From assembly GCA_009760855.2 (NCBI GenBank), contig WPIO01000037.1:1612001-1676000 (forward strand): DNA of 64,000 bases, written 5' to 3'. Within the stretch, counting starts at the first letter, position 1. Every line of letters begins with the position of its first letter. Below, piece after piece: positions 31,828-41,810 of this stretch. The stretch is from Cristatella mucedo (lineage: Eukaryota > Bryozoa > Phylactolaemata > Cristatellidae). A program made the translations under genes and the position numbers. Below the pieces are notes generated by a model. The model had not been told where the DNA came from. It searched no databases and saw nothing but the letters and a program-made list of their open reading frames with translations.

Positions 31828-32689
31828 TTATTTTGAAATTTCTATAGTAGCAACAACATCAGTAATAGTACTCATTGCCTTCTCATTTTGATCTGTTGAA
31901 TTTATTTTAATAGAGCTAATACCGTTGATGTCTCCTCTTGTAGGAAGAAATAATACATTCGGAATATGTACATCTAATTTTTCTCCAGGATTTATATCAT
32001 CAGTATCTATTATATACAAAGATGATGATTGTTTTAAGAAAACTTTTCTATATTCAACGTAATTCATTTCTGGATAAACAATATCACAATCAACACTTAT
32101 CCATCTCACGCCAGAGGTGTCAGGCAGTTGCATTTTGTTCCAAGCTTCCAAAAGCTTTGTATGTTCCAGAGAAGTACATAGCTTTTTCTATAGCTTCATA
32201 TGGAGTTCCACCAACCATATCAGCATCAAACGAACCCTGCTGATTTGAACTGAAACCAAGCGTATCACCAATAGAATAGATAGTTCCAGGTGCATTCCTT
32301 CCGAGTATTACAACGTAATCATTATAAACTTGCATAACTATCTTATCATCAGTATCGACACTAAATTTTATTCCACCAGATGTTGACCTACCTGAGACAA
32401 CATATAAAGCACCTGCCGCTGATAGTGCAGTGTTTAGAGCATTAACAATTGTATTGCTATCGTAATATCCATCGGCAATCTCAATGGATGATTGTGAAGA
32501 TGTAAGACCTGCTTTATACCAAAGAAAATTATTTACTCCAGAAGTAACATGAAGTACTACTTTGTTAGTATAAGTAAACTCAACTCTTCGTAATCCTATT
32601 TTGTTATAACCAGAATCTGATCCTAATAGGATTAGCGGAACTAGAGTTTTTGAATCTGAACTAGTAGTTCCTGTGATTCTTATAGACAT
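31828..32689 (-). pseudogene. Virion protein paralog 2 (LGF/IEI family)
   Basis: The start is identical to paralog 1 (MSIRITGTTSSDSKTLVP), followed by a predicted beta-rich domain with GDTLGFSSNQQG. The C-terminal part (32151-31828) has WISVDCDIVYPEMNY, QSSSLYIIDTDD, NVLFLPTRGD and ATIEISK. A frameshift near 32.13-32.15 kb breaks it. It is closer to paralog 1 than to paralog 3, indicating a recent tandem duplication of the pair. Confidence 0.6.
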
Positions 32690-32702
32690 TCTTATATTGT
32701 AC

Positions 32703-33572
32703 TTAAGTAATTTCTATTACAACAGTAATCTGCTGCGATCCAAAATCTAAAACTTTCAAATTTTGATCTGTAACGGTAATCAATATATCAGATATAGAAT
32801 CGCCAACAAGATTATGATATTCAAGAGTATTAGGTTCATACACCATTTGCTCCCAAGGATAGAAGTTATAAGCAAAACTTCTAAGAGCTTGCGTTTCATT
32901 ATTATTTATATAACTAGTTCCACTAGCAACTAAATTACAATTTATAAGAATTAAGTTTAGGTCAGAAACGAAAACTTCATTTTCTGAAGTAATTTTCTCT
33001 CCAGGATCTACAATTATTTGTGTGAACTGCTTTCCAGGAGCTGCACCAAATGTATTTAATGGCAATGTTTTATCTGTCGTATAAACAGTTCCAGTAAATC
33101 CAAGTAGTGGAGCTATATTAGATTTAACAGGAACAAATGTAAACCTAGCAGGCATAGTAATCCAAGAATTAGAAGTAGCAGTATCAATACCTAAAACAAA
33201 CTTATCATTACCAGATAATACAACATAATAATTTATTGTATCTGCAATGCCAATATTTACATCATCAGTAACAGCAGCATATATTCCAGGAGGTATCCTT
33301 ACTATTCACTCAGATCCACCAACCAGTCTGTAAACAAAAGTGTTGTTGGAAGATGTAATGTTCTTAATAGAATTAGGTCCGACAAGCTTTTTGAAGCATA
33401 CCTTAAACCTTTTATTCTTAAGCTTGATTGGGTTATTTGTTTTTCTCTAATGGGATTACTAGTTACAGTTACGTTAAAAACATATCCTTCCTTACCTGAA
33501 ATGGTATCTTTTTTGATTGACTCAACATTTTTTAGAATATCCTTAGCCACACACACCAAGAAGATCTGTCAT
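32703..33572 (-). pseudogene. Virion protein paralog 3 (LGF/IEI family)
   Basis: It starts at ATG 33572, but a GT-repeat (gtgtgtgt) right after the first codons shifts the frame. The body contains FNVTVTSNPIREKQITQSSLRIKG, then after a second break (33.3 kb) VVLSGNDKF and ITMPARFTFVP, IAPLLGFTGTVY, SDLNLILINCNL, YINNNETQALRSF and a QQITVVIEIT end. It is diverged from paralogs 1 and 2 but has the same order of LGF, cysteine strand and terminal IEI. Its start lies 2 bp beyond the stop of the coiled-coil gene. Confidence 0.55.
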
Positions 33573-33574
33573 TT

Positions 33575-34790
33575 CTATATATCATATACAAGTTTATTAA
33601 TTTTAGCAATGCATGACTTTGGCACTTTTCTAGATTTTGCAAGGTAATCAACAGCAGCACTAATAGAATTTACTACTCCAGTATTTCCAGCAGCAAGTTC
33701 GCGAATCCGCAATTCTATCTTATCAAATACTTCTGAATCATTCTTTACAACCAATGGAATTATTTCAATACCACTACCAACTTTTGGTCTTAAATAATCT
33801 AAAACTCTTTGCTCTTTTACACTTCTTTTTTCTTTTTTATCTAGTTCTAGAACAACACCAGAAAGATTTTTTTCATTAAGATTTTCCACAATCTTTCTTA
33901 CTGGTTTGGATATTCCACCAGTCTTTTTTGCTTCAATAATATCAAGTAAATCTTTATTTTTATCAATTGTTGATTCATATGCTTTACTTAATTCATCTTT
34001 TTGTTTTTCATCTGCTCTACTATAATAGTTCTGTGCATATTCTAAGACATCATGAGCAGTTCGTTCTAGTTCTTTTTCAGCAGTTTACATTTTTTCCTTA
34101 TAAAGTTTTAGTCCTAGCTCATATAGTTTAAGTCTTTATTTGTACTAGCAATCTCATTTATTATTCTTGTTACATAACTTGGAACATATCCCTCTTTATT
34201 TTTAACTATTTCAATTAGATTAGCTTTATCCAAATCTTGTACTACTACAGATTTCTTTGGAGTGCCAGTAGTTGGATCTATATTTAACTCTTCAGCTAGA
34301 CCTTTTTGAGCAATATCAATAGCTTCTCGTACTTCTGGATTTTCTGCATGTGTCTTTGCTTGATTTGCTACAGTGATTGCTTTTTTATGCTTTCCTTCAC
34401 TAACAGCCTTTCTTGCTCTTTGAAGTGCACTAGCTACGTGTCTGTTTTAGGCTTGTATTCCAAAACTTTCTGTAGCTGTTCTCTGTTCTCTGTTTTCTGT
34501 TTGTAAGGTAAGTCCAGGTCTAACTCTTGTAAGTTTCTCAAGGACAACTTTACCTGAGTTATCAGTTGATCTCTCTAATGCTTGCTCATTCAATCTATGC
34601 TCAGCAGCATCTCTTATAGCCATTTCTGACTCTATCCTTTGTATCTCATTGGAGTTTTCTAGAATGTTTGCATCTCTTAGATCTTGCAGGTTTTGCAGTT
34701 TAGATTCATAATAAAGTGCTTCTTGAACACTGCTTCTGTAGGGTTTTTACCACTCGAATAAATTTTTCCATTAGGATTTTACTATATCAA
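33575..34790 (-). pseudogene. Long coiled-coil protein, disrupted
   Basis: The pieces, N to C, are: Glu/Gln/Arg-rich helices (about 34.75-34.45 kb, e.g. DLRDANILENSNEIQRIESEM and EKLTRVRPGLTLQTENREQ), a Lys/Gln-rich middle region (34.45-33.9 kb) with several frame changes, and the intact 104-codon end MENLNEKNLSGVVLELDKKEKRS...KINKLVYDI (33889-33575). It is probably one virion or scaffolding protein of roughly 400 residues. No family was recognised. It lies between the packaging ATPase and the virion paralogs, in the same orientation. Confidence 0.45.
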
Positions 34791-34794
34791 TTAA

Positions 34795-35462
34795 GAATTA
34801 CAAAATGTCATTAATTGCTTTCCTTCTGAATCAACAGACCAAAATCTGCCTTCCGATTCAGTCTTTGTTAGGTCTATTACACAATATCCAAAACGGTTTA
34901 TAGTACATAAGTTAACTCATTCTCTAAATTGTTTCTTATCAATATCTCCAACGTATGCATCACGGATATACTTGGTGTCAGTTGTGTTTTGCTTAAAGAT
35001 TACTATTGAATTTACATTGTTTCTGATTTCTCTCCTAGGTATATTAGTAAATCCTTGAGCAAGATAGAAGATATTCAGACCTGTATGTTTTCCTCGTGTG
35101 AAATAGTCTAATATTTTAGTCTGATCTTCTGTCATTAAATCATCAAGTACAACAACATTCTTGCAGTTCTTATATGAGTCTACTTTTGGCATAGCATCGA
35201 TATCATTTATCCAAGAACAAGCCTTGTTTTCTTTTGTCATTGACATAAGTCCGTGATACAACTTTTGGTCTAGACTTGAAGCGATTATTGTAAAACTATC
35301 ATAGTTGACCATTCCATAAAATATCCAATTCATAATCAACTGAGATTTACCTGAACCACTTGGACCTAAAACTAAAGCTCTGATAGGAACATTTTGAAGA
35401 GGTTCTTTATGACCAGTGTCCATATCTTGTCCAAAATTAAACGCTCTTACTCGAATAGACAT
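34795..35462 (-). pseudogene. Packaging ATPase (FtsK/HerA type)
   Basis: This enzyme drives genome packaging into capsids. The frame 35462-34917 has Walker A LGPSGSGKSQ (about 35.36 kb), Walker B NVVVLDDLM (about 35.14 kb) and the sensor region IFYLAQGFTNIPRREIRNN, typical of adintovirus/Polinton/NCLDV ATPases. It stops at 34917, while the usual C-terminal strand (INRFGYCVIDLTKTESEGRFW) continues in another frame to about 34.80 kb, so one indel truncates the last 35 or so residues. It is divergently transcribed from the protease with a 34-bp gap. Confidence 0.9.
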
Positions 35463-35496
35463 TCCGTATACTAAAAACAGTTTTTATATTATAAAA

Positions 35497-36229
35497 ATGG
35501 AAATTTACTGCTTGAAATGCAAAAAGCCTACAGATAGCATTCATGAGGGATATGTTGAGATAGATAGTACAAAAAGTCTTAGAGGAATGATTAAAGCAAT
35601 TTGTGTTATTTGTGAGAGTAAAAAGTCAAAGTTTGGAAAACTTAGATCAGAAAGTGGTTCTGGAGTTCTAGCTCATGGAAAGAAATTTGGAGGAAGTGCA
35701 GCTAGCGAAGTTTTGACTTATGGAAAGAAGTTGGGTACCGGAGTTTTGTCACATGGTAAAAAGTTTGATGCGAGTGTAACGAGCGGAGCTAGTAAAGAAC
35801 AAACACTTTCTGAACTAAGAACAACTATCAACAGTTTAGAAAAAAAAGTAAAAAGTACGCCACTGACTGATACTGAAATAAATGAATATGTAAAAGAATT
35901 AGATATAAGAAAATTTCAGAGGTGTATTTGCAAGAGATGAGTTAAACTCTATAAAACAAAATGAGTGTCTTATTTGCAATACTGGTAAATCAGATCTAGC
36001 AATATATCATTGGGTAGCACTTAAAAAGGTAGGAGATCTATGTTTTTACTTCGATTCATTCGGTGCACCACCAATGCCAAAAGTATTTGAGTATTTCGGT
36101 GTTACACCGAGTTTTCAAACTTTTCAACTGCAAAATTTTAATCAAACGGATTGTGGAATGAGGTGCTTTATCTTCCTTAAACTAATGGAATTTTTCGATT
36201 TTGGTACAGTCATGCAATTATTAATTTGA
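35497..36229 (+). pseudogene. Adenain-like maturation protease with N-terminal zinc ribbon
   Basis: Cysteine protease (C5/Ulp1-type) that matures virion proteins. The N-terminus is a zinc ribbon (YCLKCKKPT...AICVICESKKSKFG), like the small DUF5679-type domain. Next come three short repeats (GVLAHGKKFG, EVLTYGKKLG, GVLSHGKKFD) and a helix. The protease domain follows: NECLICNTGKSDLAIYHWVAL (catalytic His, codon at 36008), CFYFDSFGAPPMP (Asp), then QNFNQTDCGMRC (oxyanion Gln and catalytic Cys). The frame shifts near 35.91 kb between the linker and the protease core. All catalytic residues are present. Confidence 0.85.
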
Positions 36230-36257
36230 ATTAAGCAAAATATTTCCACTATATAGA

Positions 36258-36757
36258 ATGGAAAATCAAGAAAAAAAATTTGTAGTACTCCAAAATTCTG
36301 CTGTTGTTATTCCTAAGGGAAAACCTGCACATGTTCATGTTGAAGAGAAAATTTCAAAAGATTCAAAACCTTATCTTAGCGCATGGATGTACATAACAGA
36401 AGAAGTACTTCCATTTCTTCAGAATATCGTAGATAGATCTCGTGAACAATTGGATTTTAAGTCATTTAATGTTAGTGCAAGATCTACAATTGGAATTAGA
36501 TTTGATTTTGGAAAAAACCAAGTATTATGTTTGATGAGAATAATAAACAAATTAAAGTATCTAGTCCTATATACGTAATTAAGAAATTAGGAAATGATTT
36601 TTGTATAACTGGAATTCTTGATGGTAGTTTTTCTTGATGGTATGCTTCAAAAGAATACTATAATAATGAAGCAAGATTAAATATTAGATTAAAGATTGAC
36701 CAGGTAAAAGTTTATGGTTCGCCAAAGAGATCGGTTTTTAATCCCGCAGAGTTTTAA
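36258..36757 (+). pseudogene. Unknown Polinton protein, about 165 residues
   Basis: ATG at 36258; the frame to 36578 reads MENQEKKFVVLQNSAVVIPKG and ISKDSKPYLSAWMYITEEV. It then shifts near 36.53 kb and again past a TGA near 36.64 kb, continuing to the TAA at 36757 (VYGSPKRSVFNPAEF). Predicted mixed alpha/beta. No family was recognised. It follows the protease in the same orientation and may be co-expressed with it. Confidence 0.4.
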
Positions 36758-36799
36758 AAGTATAAAATAAATATAAAAATTAGTTGTAAGTTAAATTTT

Positions 36800-37450
36800 T
36801 TAGATCCTTTTACTAGTGATATCAAGCATTCTATCAACTATTCCACGGGCATAATTGTTTATCTTACTTAGGCTAGCTGGATTACTAACTTTATCTTTTA
36901 GAAAATCAGTAGCAAATGAGTCGTTTAATGCTCCACTGATTCCCAAGCCTAATTTTGCCTTAGCCGCCATAACAGCTGCAACCATATTAGCATCTTCACG
37001 TACGTAATTTTGTTGTCTTTGGTCAAGCGCAATTCTAGCAGCAGATTCTGCCAGAACCAAGTCCGACAAGGTTTTTTTTGTGTTCTTTGAGGTTCTGCCA
37101 TTGATGAAGTTTCGGTGTAGAGACTATCATGGACTAAAGCCCCGTTATCTAAATCATTTATTCCAGTATAGCCTTCACTCATACGTTGGGTAAACTTAGT
37201 TCCTGGGCCGGCAAAAGATTAACGACGAGTACCGTTGAATGAACCACCTGGAACATTTTCTAATTTTACACCTGCCGGTAATTTAATCTGAAATTCTCTT
37301 CCACCACACAGTTTATTTATGAAGTCTACGATTCCACTGCCCTGTCTTCTATTTTGTTTCAATTGTTTCAATGATAAATTTAATTGTAGGCCAGTGTTTT
37401 TTTATTTGCACTTTTCAATTCTAGCAAGTTGTGTTTTTGTTACAAAGATT
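36800..37450 (-). pseudogene. Phospholipase A2-like virion protein
   Basis: The N-terminal part (about 37450-37230) ends GGREFQIKLPAGVKLENVPGGSFNGTRR and a TAA stop. It is followed by FAGPGTKFTQRM (calcium-loop GPGT) and NDLDNGALVHDSLYTE, the PLA2 catalytic HD helix, in 37220-37110. A shift near 37.08 kb leads to a helical C-terminus (ESAARIALDQRQQNYVREDAN... to 36800). Parvovirus VP1 and adintovirus-type PLA2 domains use the same GPGN/T and HD..Y arrangement to breach endosomal membranes. Both key motifs are intact, but the gene carries at least one stop and one frameshift. Confidence 0.75.
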
Positions 37451-37634
37451 TGAACTGAGCCTGGTAAGTCTTCTTTTTTTTAGCCTGATTGAAATAGGTT
37501 TATCAGATTTATGGATAAAGTTTACTTGATGATTTTATAGGTTTAACTTTGTCTCGTGATATTCCATTTCTATGCTAACTATTTTTTTTTATTTAAAGAC
37601 AGATACAACTAATGTATATTAAAAATGAATCAGG

Positions 37635-38189
37635 TTGAAGCCTTTAGAAATCGAGTTCTTGAGTTGCTTCAATGCTGTTCTTTTTCTGGAGAATTCTTTT
37701 CTGGAGAACAAAACGGGGGGGGGAAGAAAAGCAAGAGCGGCGAGCGTTGCTGGAACAATTCGCCATGGTGGTTATCGAGAGATACGAATAGATTTCAAAA
37801 TTCACCGGGCTCACCGTCTTGCATAGTTAACAGTGACTGAACAGTTCCCTCTTCAAGAGCTGGATCACATAGACAATAATAAATTAAACAATAGTTTCAG
37901 TAATTTACGAGAGGCAACTCGATCAGAAAATAATAGAAATAAAGGAAGAATAAGAAAAGATAACACCTCAAACCTAATTGGAGCAAACTGGCATTCACGT
38001 GCTAGAGAGTGGAATGCGCGTATTGCAATAGATGGAATTAGATATCACCTAGGATACTATGACAATCCTGTAGCTGCCGCTGAAGCGCGTGACCTTGCAG
38101 CAATACGTTTGCACATACAATTCGCACGACTAAACTTTACTTATACACTTACTGGAAATAATCAAATAGTTCGCCACACAGATTTTTAG
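37635..38189 (+). pseudogene. HNH homing endonuclease with AP2 domain
   Basis: The first part (37635-37826) contains GTIRHGGYREIRIDFKIHRAHRLA, the strand preceding the HNH fold. The second (37833-38189, another frame) has LQELDHIDNNKLNNSFSNLREATRSENNRN, the HNH catalytic segment, then NLIGANWHSRAREWNARIAI..KYHLGYYDNPVAAAEARDLAA-like AP2 DNA-binding sequence. The frame changes near 37.82 kb, and a G8 run at about 37717 lies in the N-terminal part. Such free-standing HNH-AP2 enzymes are common in phages and large algal viruses. It is flanked by minus-strand genes, as expected for an inserted selfish gene. Confidence 0.85.
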
Positions 38190-38501
38190 CTCTTAAATAT
38201 GACTTTCAACTCATCTCTTAGTTTTTTCATTTCGTTATATATCTGTTCTTGCGTCGCTCCTCTAGAAAACAGATTAGCCAGAAGCATTGCAGACTCCGCC
38301 TTATAGTCGCAGGACTTTTTACCGCCAATTGTACTACTTTCCACTTTTTATGTCTCTTTTTAACTCATCGCTGTATGCAACTCCAGATTTTTCTACTAGA
38401 TCTCTTCCTGTTTTAAGATAGTCCAATCTGTTTTTCACCTCTGAATTCTGTACTTTTTCACTTAAATCAATATCAATGTTTCTATCAAGTAATTCTATCA
38501 T
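38186..38501 (-). pseudogene. Small helical protein, about 100 residues
   Basis: ATG 38501 overlaps the stop of the upstream gene (ATGA). The sequence is charged and helical (NIDIDLSEKVQNSEVKNRLDYL), broken by a stop/frameshift near 38.34 kb, and resumes with IGGKKSCDYKAESAML and KLRDELKVIFKS to the stop at 38186. No family was recognised. Confidence 0.4.
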
Positions 38502-39022
38502 ATTTTTATATCTACAATAGCATTTTTTAATCTAGAACTTTGTAAATTTAAAGCACTCATTCGTTCTTCATGGGTATCCATTTTAGGTGCATTAGCTGTA
38601 TACATAGTTGCATCAATAATCGTTTTTACTAAACCTGCAACAGTTACTGCAATACTTACTCCTAAACCAACAGCTCCAATAATAGACGCTATACTTGCTA
38701 TAATAGCTGGAATTGCTGGAAGAAAACCTCCTGATCTTACTTCAAGAAAATTCTTACTCCAAGTCTTTGTATCTAATTGAGAAGCGTCCCACGACACTTC
38801 TTCTCCGAATGTATCTGAAAGAAATTTACTGGGATTTAAGTACAAATCACTTCCTGATTTTTCTGATTCTAACAAAATCTTGTTTATGTAAAAGCCAAGC
38901 TCTAAACTTGCAACCTTTTTTGTCAATCTTTCTTTTTTATCTTCAATTTTTTTCCAGAAGACATTGCCATACTTTCCGGAAGCAATATCATCCACAATTT
39001 CTTTTATAAATAAACCAAGATC
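38498..39022 (-). CDS. Membrane-segment protein, about 170 residues
   Basis: A soluble N-terminal half is followed by a long hydrophobic stretch (FLPAIPAIIASIASIIGAVGLGVSIAVTVAGLV, about residues 100-135) and a short charged tail. The frame is open from the upstream stop but has no ATG before VDDIASG: an ATG overlapping the previous stop lies one frame off, suggesting a small indel. It could be a membrane-interacting virion protein. Confidence 0.45.
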   Translation of the reverse strand, partial: DLGLFIKEIVDDIASGKYGNVFWKKIEDKKERLTKKVASLELGFYINKILLESEKSGSDLYLNPSKFLSDTFGEEVSWDASQLDTKTWSKNFLEVRSGGFLPAIPAIIASIASIIGAVGLGVSIAVTVAGLVKTIIDATMYTANAPKMDTHEERMSALNLQSSRLKNAIVDIKI

Positions 39023-39028
39023 AACTAT

Positions 39029-39271
39029 TCATGTTACACCTGACAAAAATCCACCCAATGCTTTTGTAGCAGTTCCGATAGCTTTGAATAACTGCAAAAC
39101 TTTTGGAACAATAGTTGCCATCTTATTTGATGCTTGTAGACTTAGCTTCACTGCAATCTTTGGAGCAACTTTTGTTGCTTTTGATCCAAGCTCAGTTGCA
39201 GTTGTTGTTCCCGATAACACTTCTTTTGTTGTATCCAAGCCAGATTTTAGATCTCCTTTTATTTTTTTCAT
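39029..39271 (-). CDS. Small amphipathic protein, 80 residues
   Basis: The frame is intact from MKKIKGDLKSG (ATG 39271) to a TGA that overlaps the following ATG. It is Ala/Thr/Lys-rich with a Gly-rich C-terminus (ATKALGGFLSGVT). No family is known. With the two downstream genes it forms an overlapping three-gene set. Confidence 0.5.
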   Translation of the reverse strand: MKKIKGDLKSGLDTTKEVLSGTTTATELGSKATKVAPKIAVKLSLQASNKMATIVPKVLQLFKAIGTATKALGGFLSGVT

Positions 39272-39276
39272 ATATA

Positions 39277-40590
39277 TAAGAATAGATAATATTAGCAAGA
39301 TTAATAGTCATATTTTTAGCGACCTTAATGCTAATGGAAATAGTATTACAAATCTTGGTTTTCCAGTAAACGATGGAGACGCAATAAGATTAGGTTATGC
39401 TCTAAATTCAAACTTTTTGAATACTATAGCAACTTATGTTTCAGGAGAAATAGCTTCTGTTTCTAGTCTATCAAATTTACTTCCAAAGAATGGTGCAAAA
39501 CTCTTATCTCAGTTGAACTGTAGAAATATTACTGGTATATCAGGAAATTCTGCTGATGGAACTACATATCAAGATTCTAGACCTTACAAAGTAATAAAAT
39601 ATGGTTTACTAAAAAGTAAAACTCAAGTTTTCAATGGTGACTCAAATAGTACTCTTGACCTAGGATCAAACATAATTACTCCTTTGAAAGATTCAGATAT
39701 TATTACAAAACAATAAGTTGATTCTTCTCACTCAAGGATCTAACTCGAAAAATCACATTCGTAAAACTGGATATATTATGAATGGATCTTTATATATGAA
39801 TCAAAGTCTAATAAAAAATCTTGGAGATCCTGTTGATCCTGCAGATGTTGTAAACAGAAAGTATATAGATACAAACTTTGTCACAAAAGTCTCTAGAGGA
39901 ACAACTGCAGATGGAGATCTTGATATGAACAATCATAGAGTGATAGATCTTGCCAATCCTGTAAATGCATGTGATGCTGCTACAAAAGATTATGCTGAGA
40001 CAAAACTACCAAAGAATGATAGAACTGTTAATGGAGATTTAATTGTAACTGGAACATTAAATATTACTAATACAGTAATACCATCATTGGATACTAACGT
40101 TGCAACTGTTGCATATATGGATGCTAACTTTGTAAAATATAGCAATCCAGTAATGAGTGGAACTTTGAAAATGAATAATCATCCAATTATTATACTAAAT
40201 GAACCTGTAAATCCAAATGATGGGGTAAATCTTGGCTATCTAAAAAAGTAAATGCAAATGCTACAATTATAAATTTTAAAGGAGCTATGGATAGGTCGCT
40301 AACTACACAAATATATGGTAGAACACTTAATGGTAGATGGATTGCTAACGTTAATAACATTATAATCCCTAGAGGTATATTTATTCTTGGAGTAACGTAT
40401 GAATGAAGTTTCTGGAATAAAAAAAGTACTTATGCCTCCACCATCAACACTAACTGCGAAGAACGATCAGTTGTATGGTAGCTATATGTTAGATACTAGT
40501 AAAATAATAGTTACTAATTCTACTTGTATATCCAGATCAGGCTTGTTAGATTAAGAAATTTATGTTACAGTTTATATAGCAGTAGCATAA
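39277..40590 (+). pseudogene. Tail-fibre-like protein B
   Basis: Repeats of the tail-fibre type recur four times: ITNLGFPVNDGDAIRLGY, IKNLGDPVDPADVVNRKYID, VIDLANPVNACDAATKDYAE and IILNEPVNPNDGVNLGYL, with (M)NGSLYMNQSL / DGDLDMNNH spacers. The N-terminal region (ISKINSHIFSDLNANGNSITN) resembles fibre A. No ATG precedes it, and frames change near 39.72, 40.25 and 40.40 kb; the last recognisable part ends near 40.59 kb. The head-to-head minus gene starts at 39271, so a shared promoter region is likely. The attachment-fibre role is inferred from the repeats. Confidence 0.7.
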
Positions 40591-40609
40591 ATGCTTAGCA
40601 GAATTTTTT

Positions 40610-41246
40610 TTTACAGATGACTGGATGGAACGCTTGATATGTCTGAAAATAGAATAGTAAATCTTGGAGGCAATTCCCTTTGCAGCAAATGTAAAGCGCC
40701 TAGAAAGAGATTAAGTTCTCTGAGGGCGCTTTATCAAGTACATTATTTATATTTATTTATAATATAGATCCATTAGAAGCTGTTGGAAAATCATTTGCTG
40801 ATAACCACTATATAAGAAAAGATTCTGATCAATTTATACGAGGAAACATATCTGCAAACTCAAAAAATATGTCAATGTACTAGCTTTGATAAAAGTACAC
40901 GATGTCGCAACAAAAGAGTACACTGATACTAAGGCAGATTTGACAGTAAATGGAGATTTAACAGAAAATGACCTACATATTAGTAATGAAATAAATGGCG
41001 AAAACAGTATTTGATGCTTCGGAAGTATACTTAAGAAATAAAGTCCACTATGGGCTTATAAATAGTAATGGTTCCCTAACTTTCACTAAAGTAGAAAATG
41101 TGTCAATTTATAATGATGCTCATATATTCAGTGATAACTGCTACTTGACTGAAGTATATGATCTATCAAGAAAAAAACTTACTTACACAAAGTTAACAAT
41201 AAACATTAAGGATGTTTATGATAGTATTTTTGTTAGAAATCAATGA
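40610..41246 (+). pseudogene. Tail-fibre-like protein C, split by a LINE tail
   Basis: A second plus-strand fibre fragment: DGTLDMSENRIVNLGG, then a host LINE 3' end (about 40673-40765), then DPLEAVGKSFADNHYIRKDSDQF, VHDVATKEYTDTKADLTVNGD and a 83-codon end (AKTVFDASEVYLRNKVHYG...SIFVRNQ). Several frame changes are present besides the insertion. It is shorter than fibre B and may be a duplicated 3' half. Confidence 0.6.
40673..40765 (+). mobile_element. Host LINE 3' end inserted in the Polinton
   Basis: 'ttccctttgcagcaaatgtaaagcgcctagaaagagattaagttctctgagggcgctttatcaagtacatta' followed by TTTA repeats is the same 3' terminus as the LINE copies at 1.8, 48.1, 59.8 and 62.3 kb. It is near consensus, so the insertion is fairly recent and later than the Polinton's arrival. 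Confidence 0.92.
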
Positions 41247-41249
41247 GCA

Positions 41250-41798
41250 ATGACATTGCAAATAGTTAATGAAAAATACATTCCAGTATTATATGCAGCA
41301 GAAAAAAAAGTAAGTGAAAGATCAATTATATTAAAAGATGTTAATTTGACAAGAGTAAACTATTATGTTGCTAAAGTAAAACTCACGTTGCCAATTAAAA
41401 ATATTGGTAAATTTATAGTTAGAAACTACAAGCACAAACTTTACTCCCCGAACTTCTTTTTTAATTTTCTTAATATGTCGTATTATGGCGTTGAAGATAA
41501 TTATATGTTATTATTAAGTGACTATATAACACAGTTTAATATAGTTAATTATGGTGCATTTAGCATTATATTCATGACTAGTAGTTTTCCTGTTTTAAAC
41601 TATAATAATCTTGTTACTCCAAGTGATTTAGATGTTATTGAAATTGATCTAGTTAGTGATTTTATATACCCAACTCAAAATTTAATTGATTATACTCCTA
41701 TTACTACAACAACAACTACTACTACTGATACTACTATTGATAATACTCTTATTCCTACTTTTCTTATTATGGCTACAGATGGAACGAATTATTTTTAG
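41250..41798 (+). CDS. Unknown protein with Thr-rich C-terminus, 182 residues
   Basis: An intact ATG-TAG frame that starts 3 bp after the fibre C stop. The N-terminal 140 residues are beta-like (Tyr/Val/Leu-rich), followed by a TTTTTTTTDTT linker and a short end. It could be a fibre-associated or knob protein by position. No family was recognised. Confidence 0.5.
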   Translation: MTLQIVNEKYIPVLYAAEKKVSERSIILKDVNLTRVNYYVAKVKLTLPIKNIGKFIVRNYKHKLYSPNFFFNFLNMSYYGVEDNYMLLLSDYITQFNIVNYGAFSIIFMTSSFPVLNYNNLVTPSDLDVIEIDLVSDFIYPTQNLIDYTPITTTTTTTTDTTIDNTLIPTFLIMATDGTNYF

Positions 41799-41810
41799 AA
41801 TAGTAGATAT

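Noticed and set aside
38964-39716. A 250-codon plus-strand frame taken as one gene
   Set aside because: Its first 100 codons are antisense to the two small minus-strand genes; only the part after about 39277 shows fibre repeats.
40995-41798. Retroviral envelope or fusion protein downstream of the fibres
   Set aside because: No signal peptide, furin site, fusion peptide or transmembrane anchor is visible in these frames.
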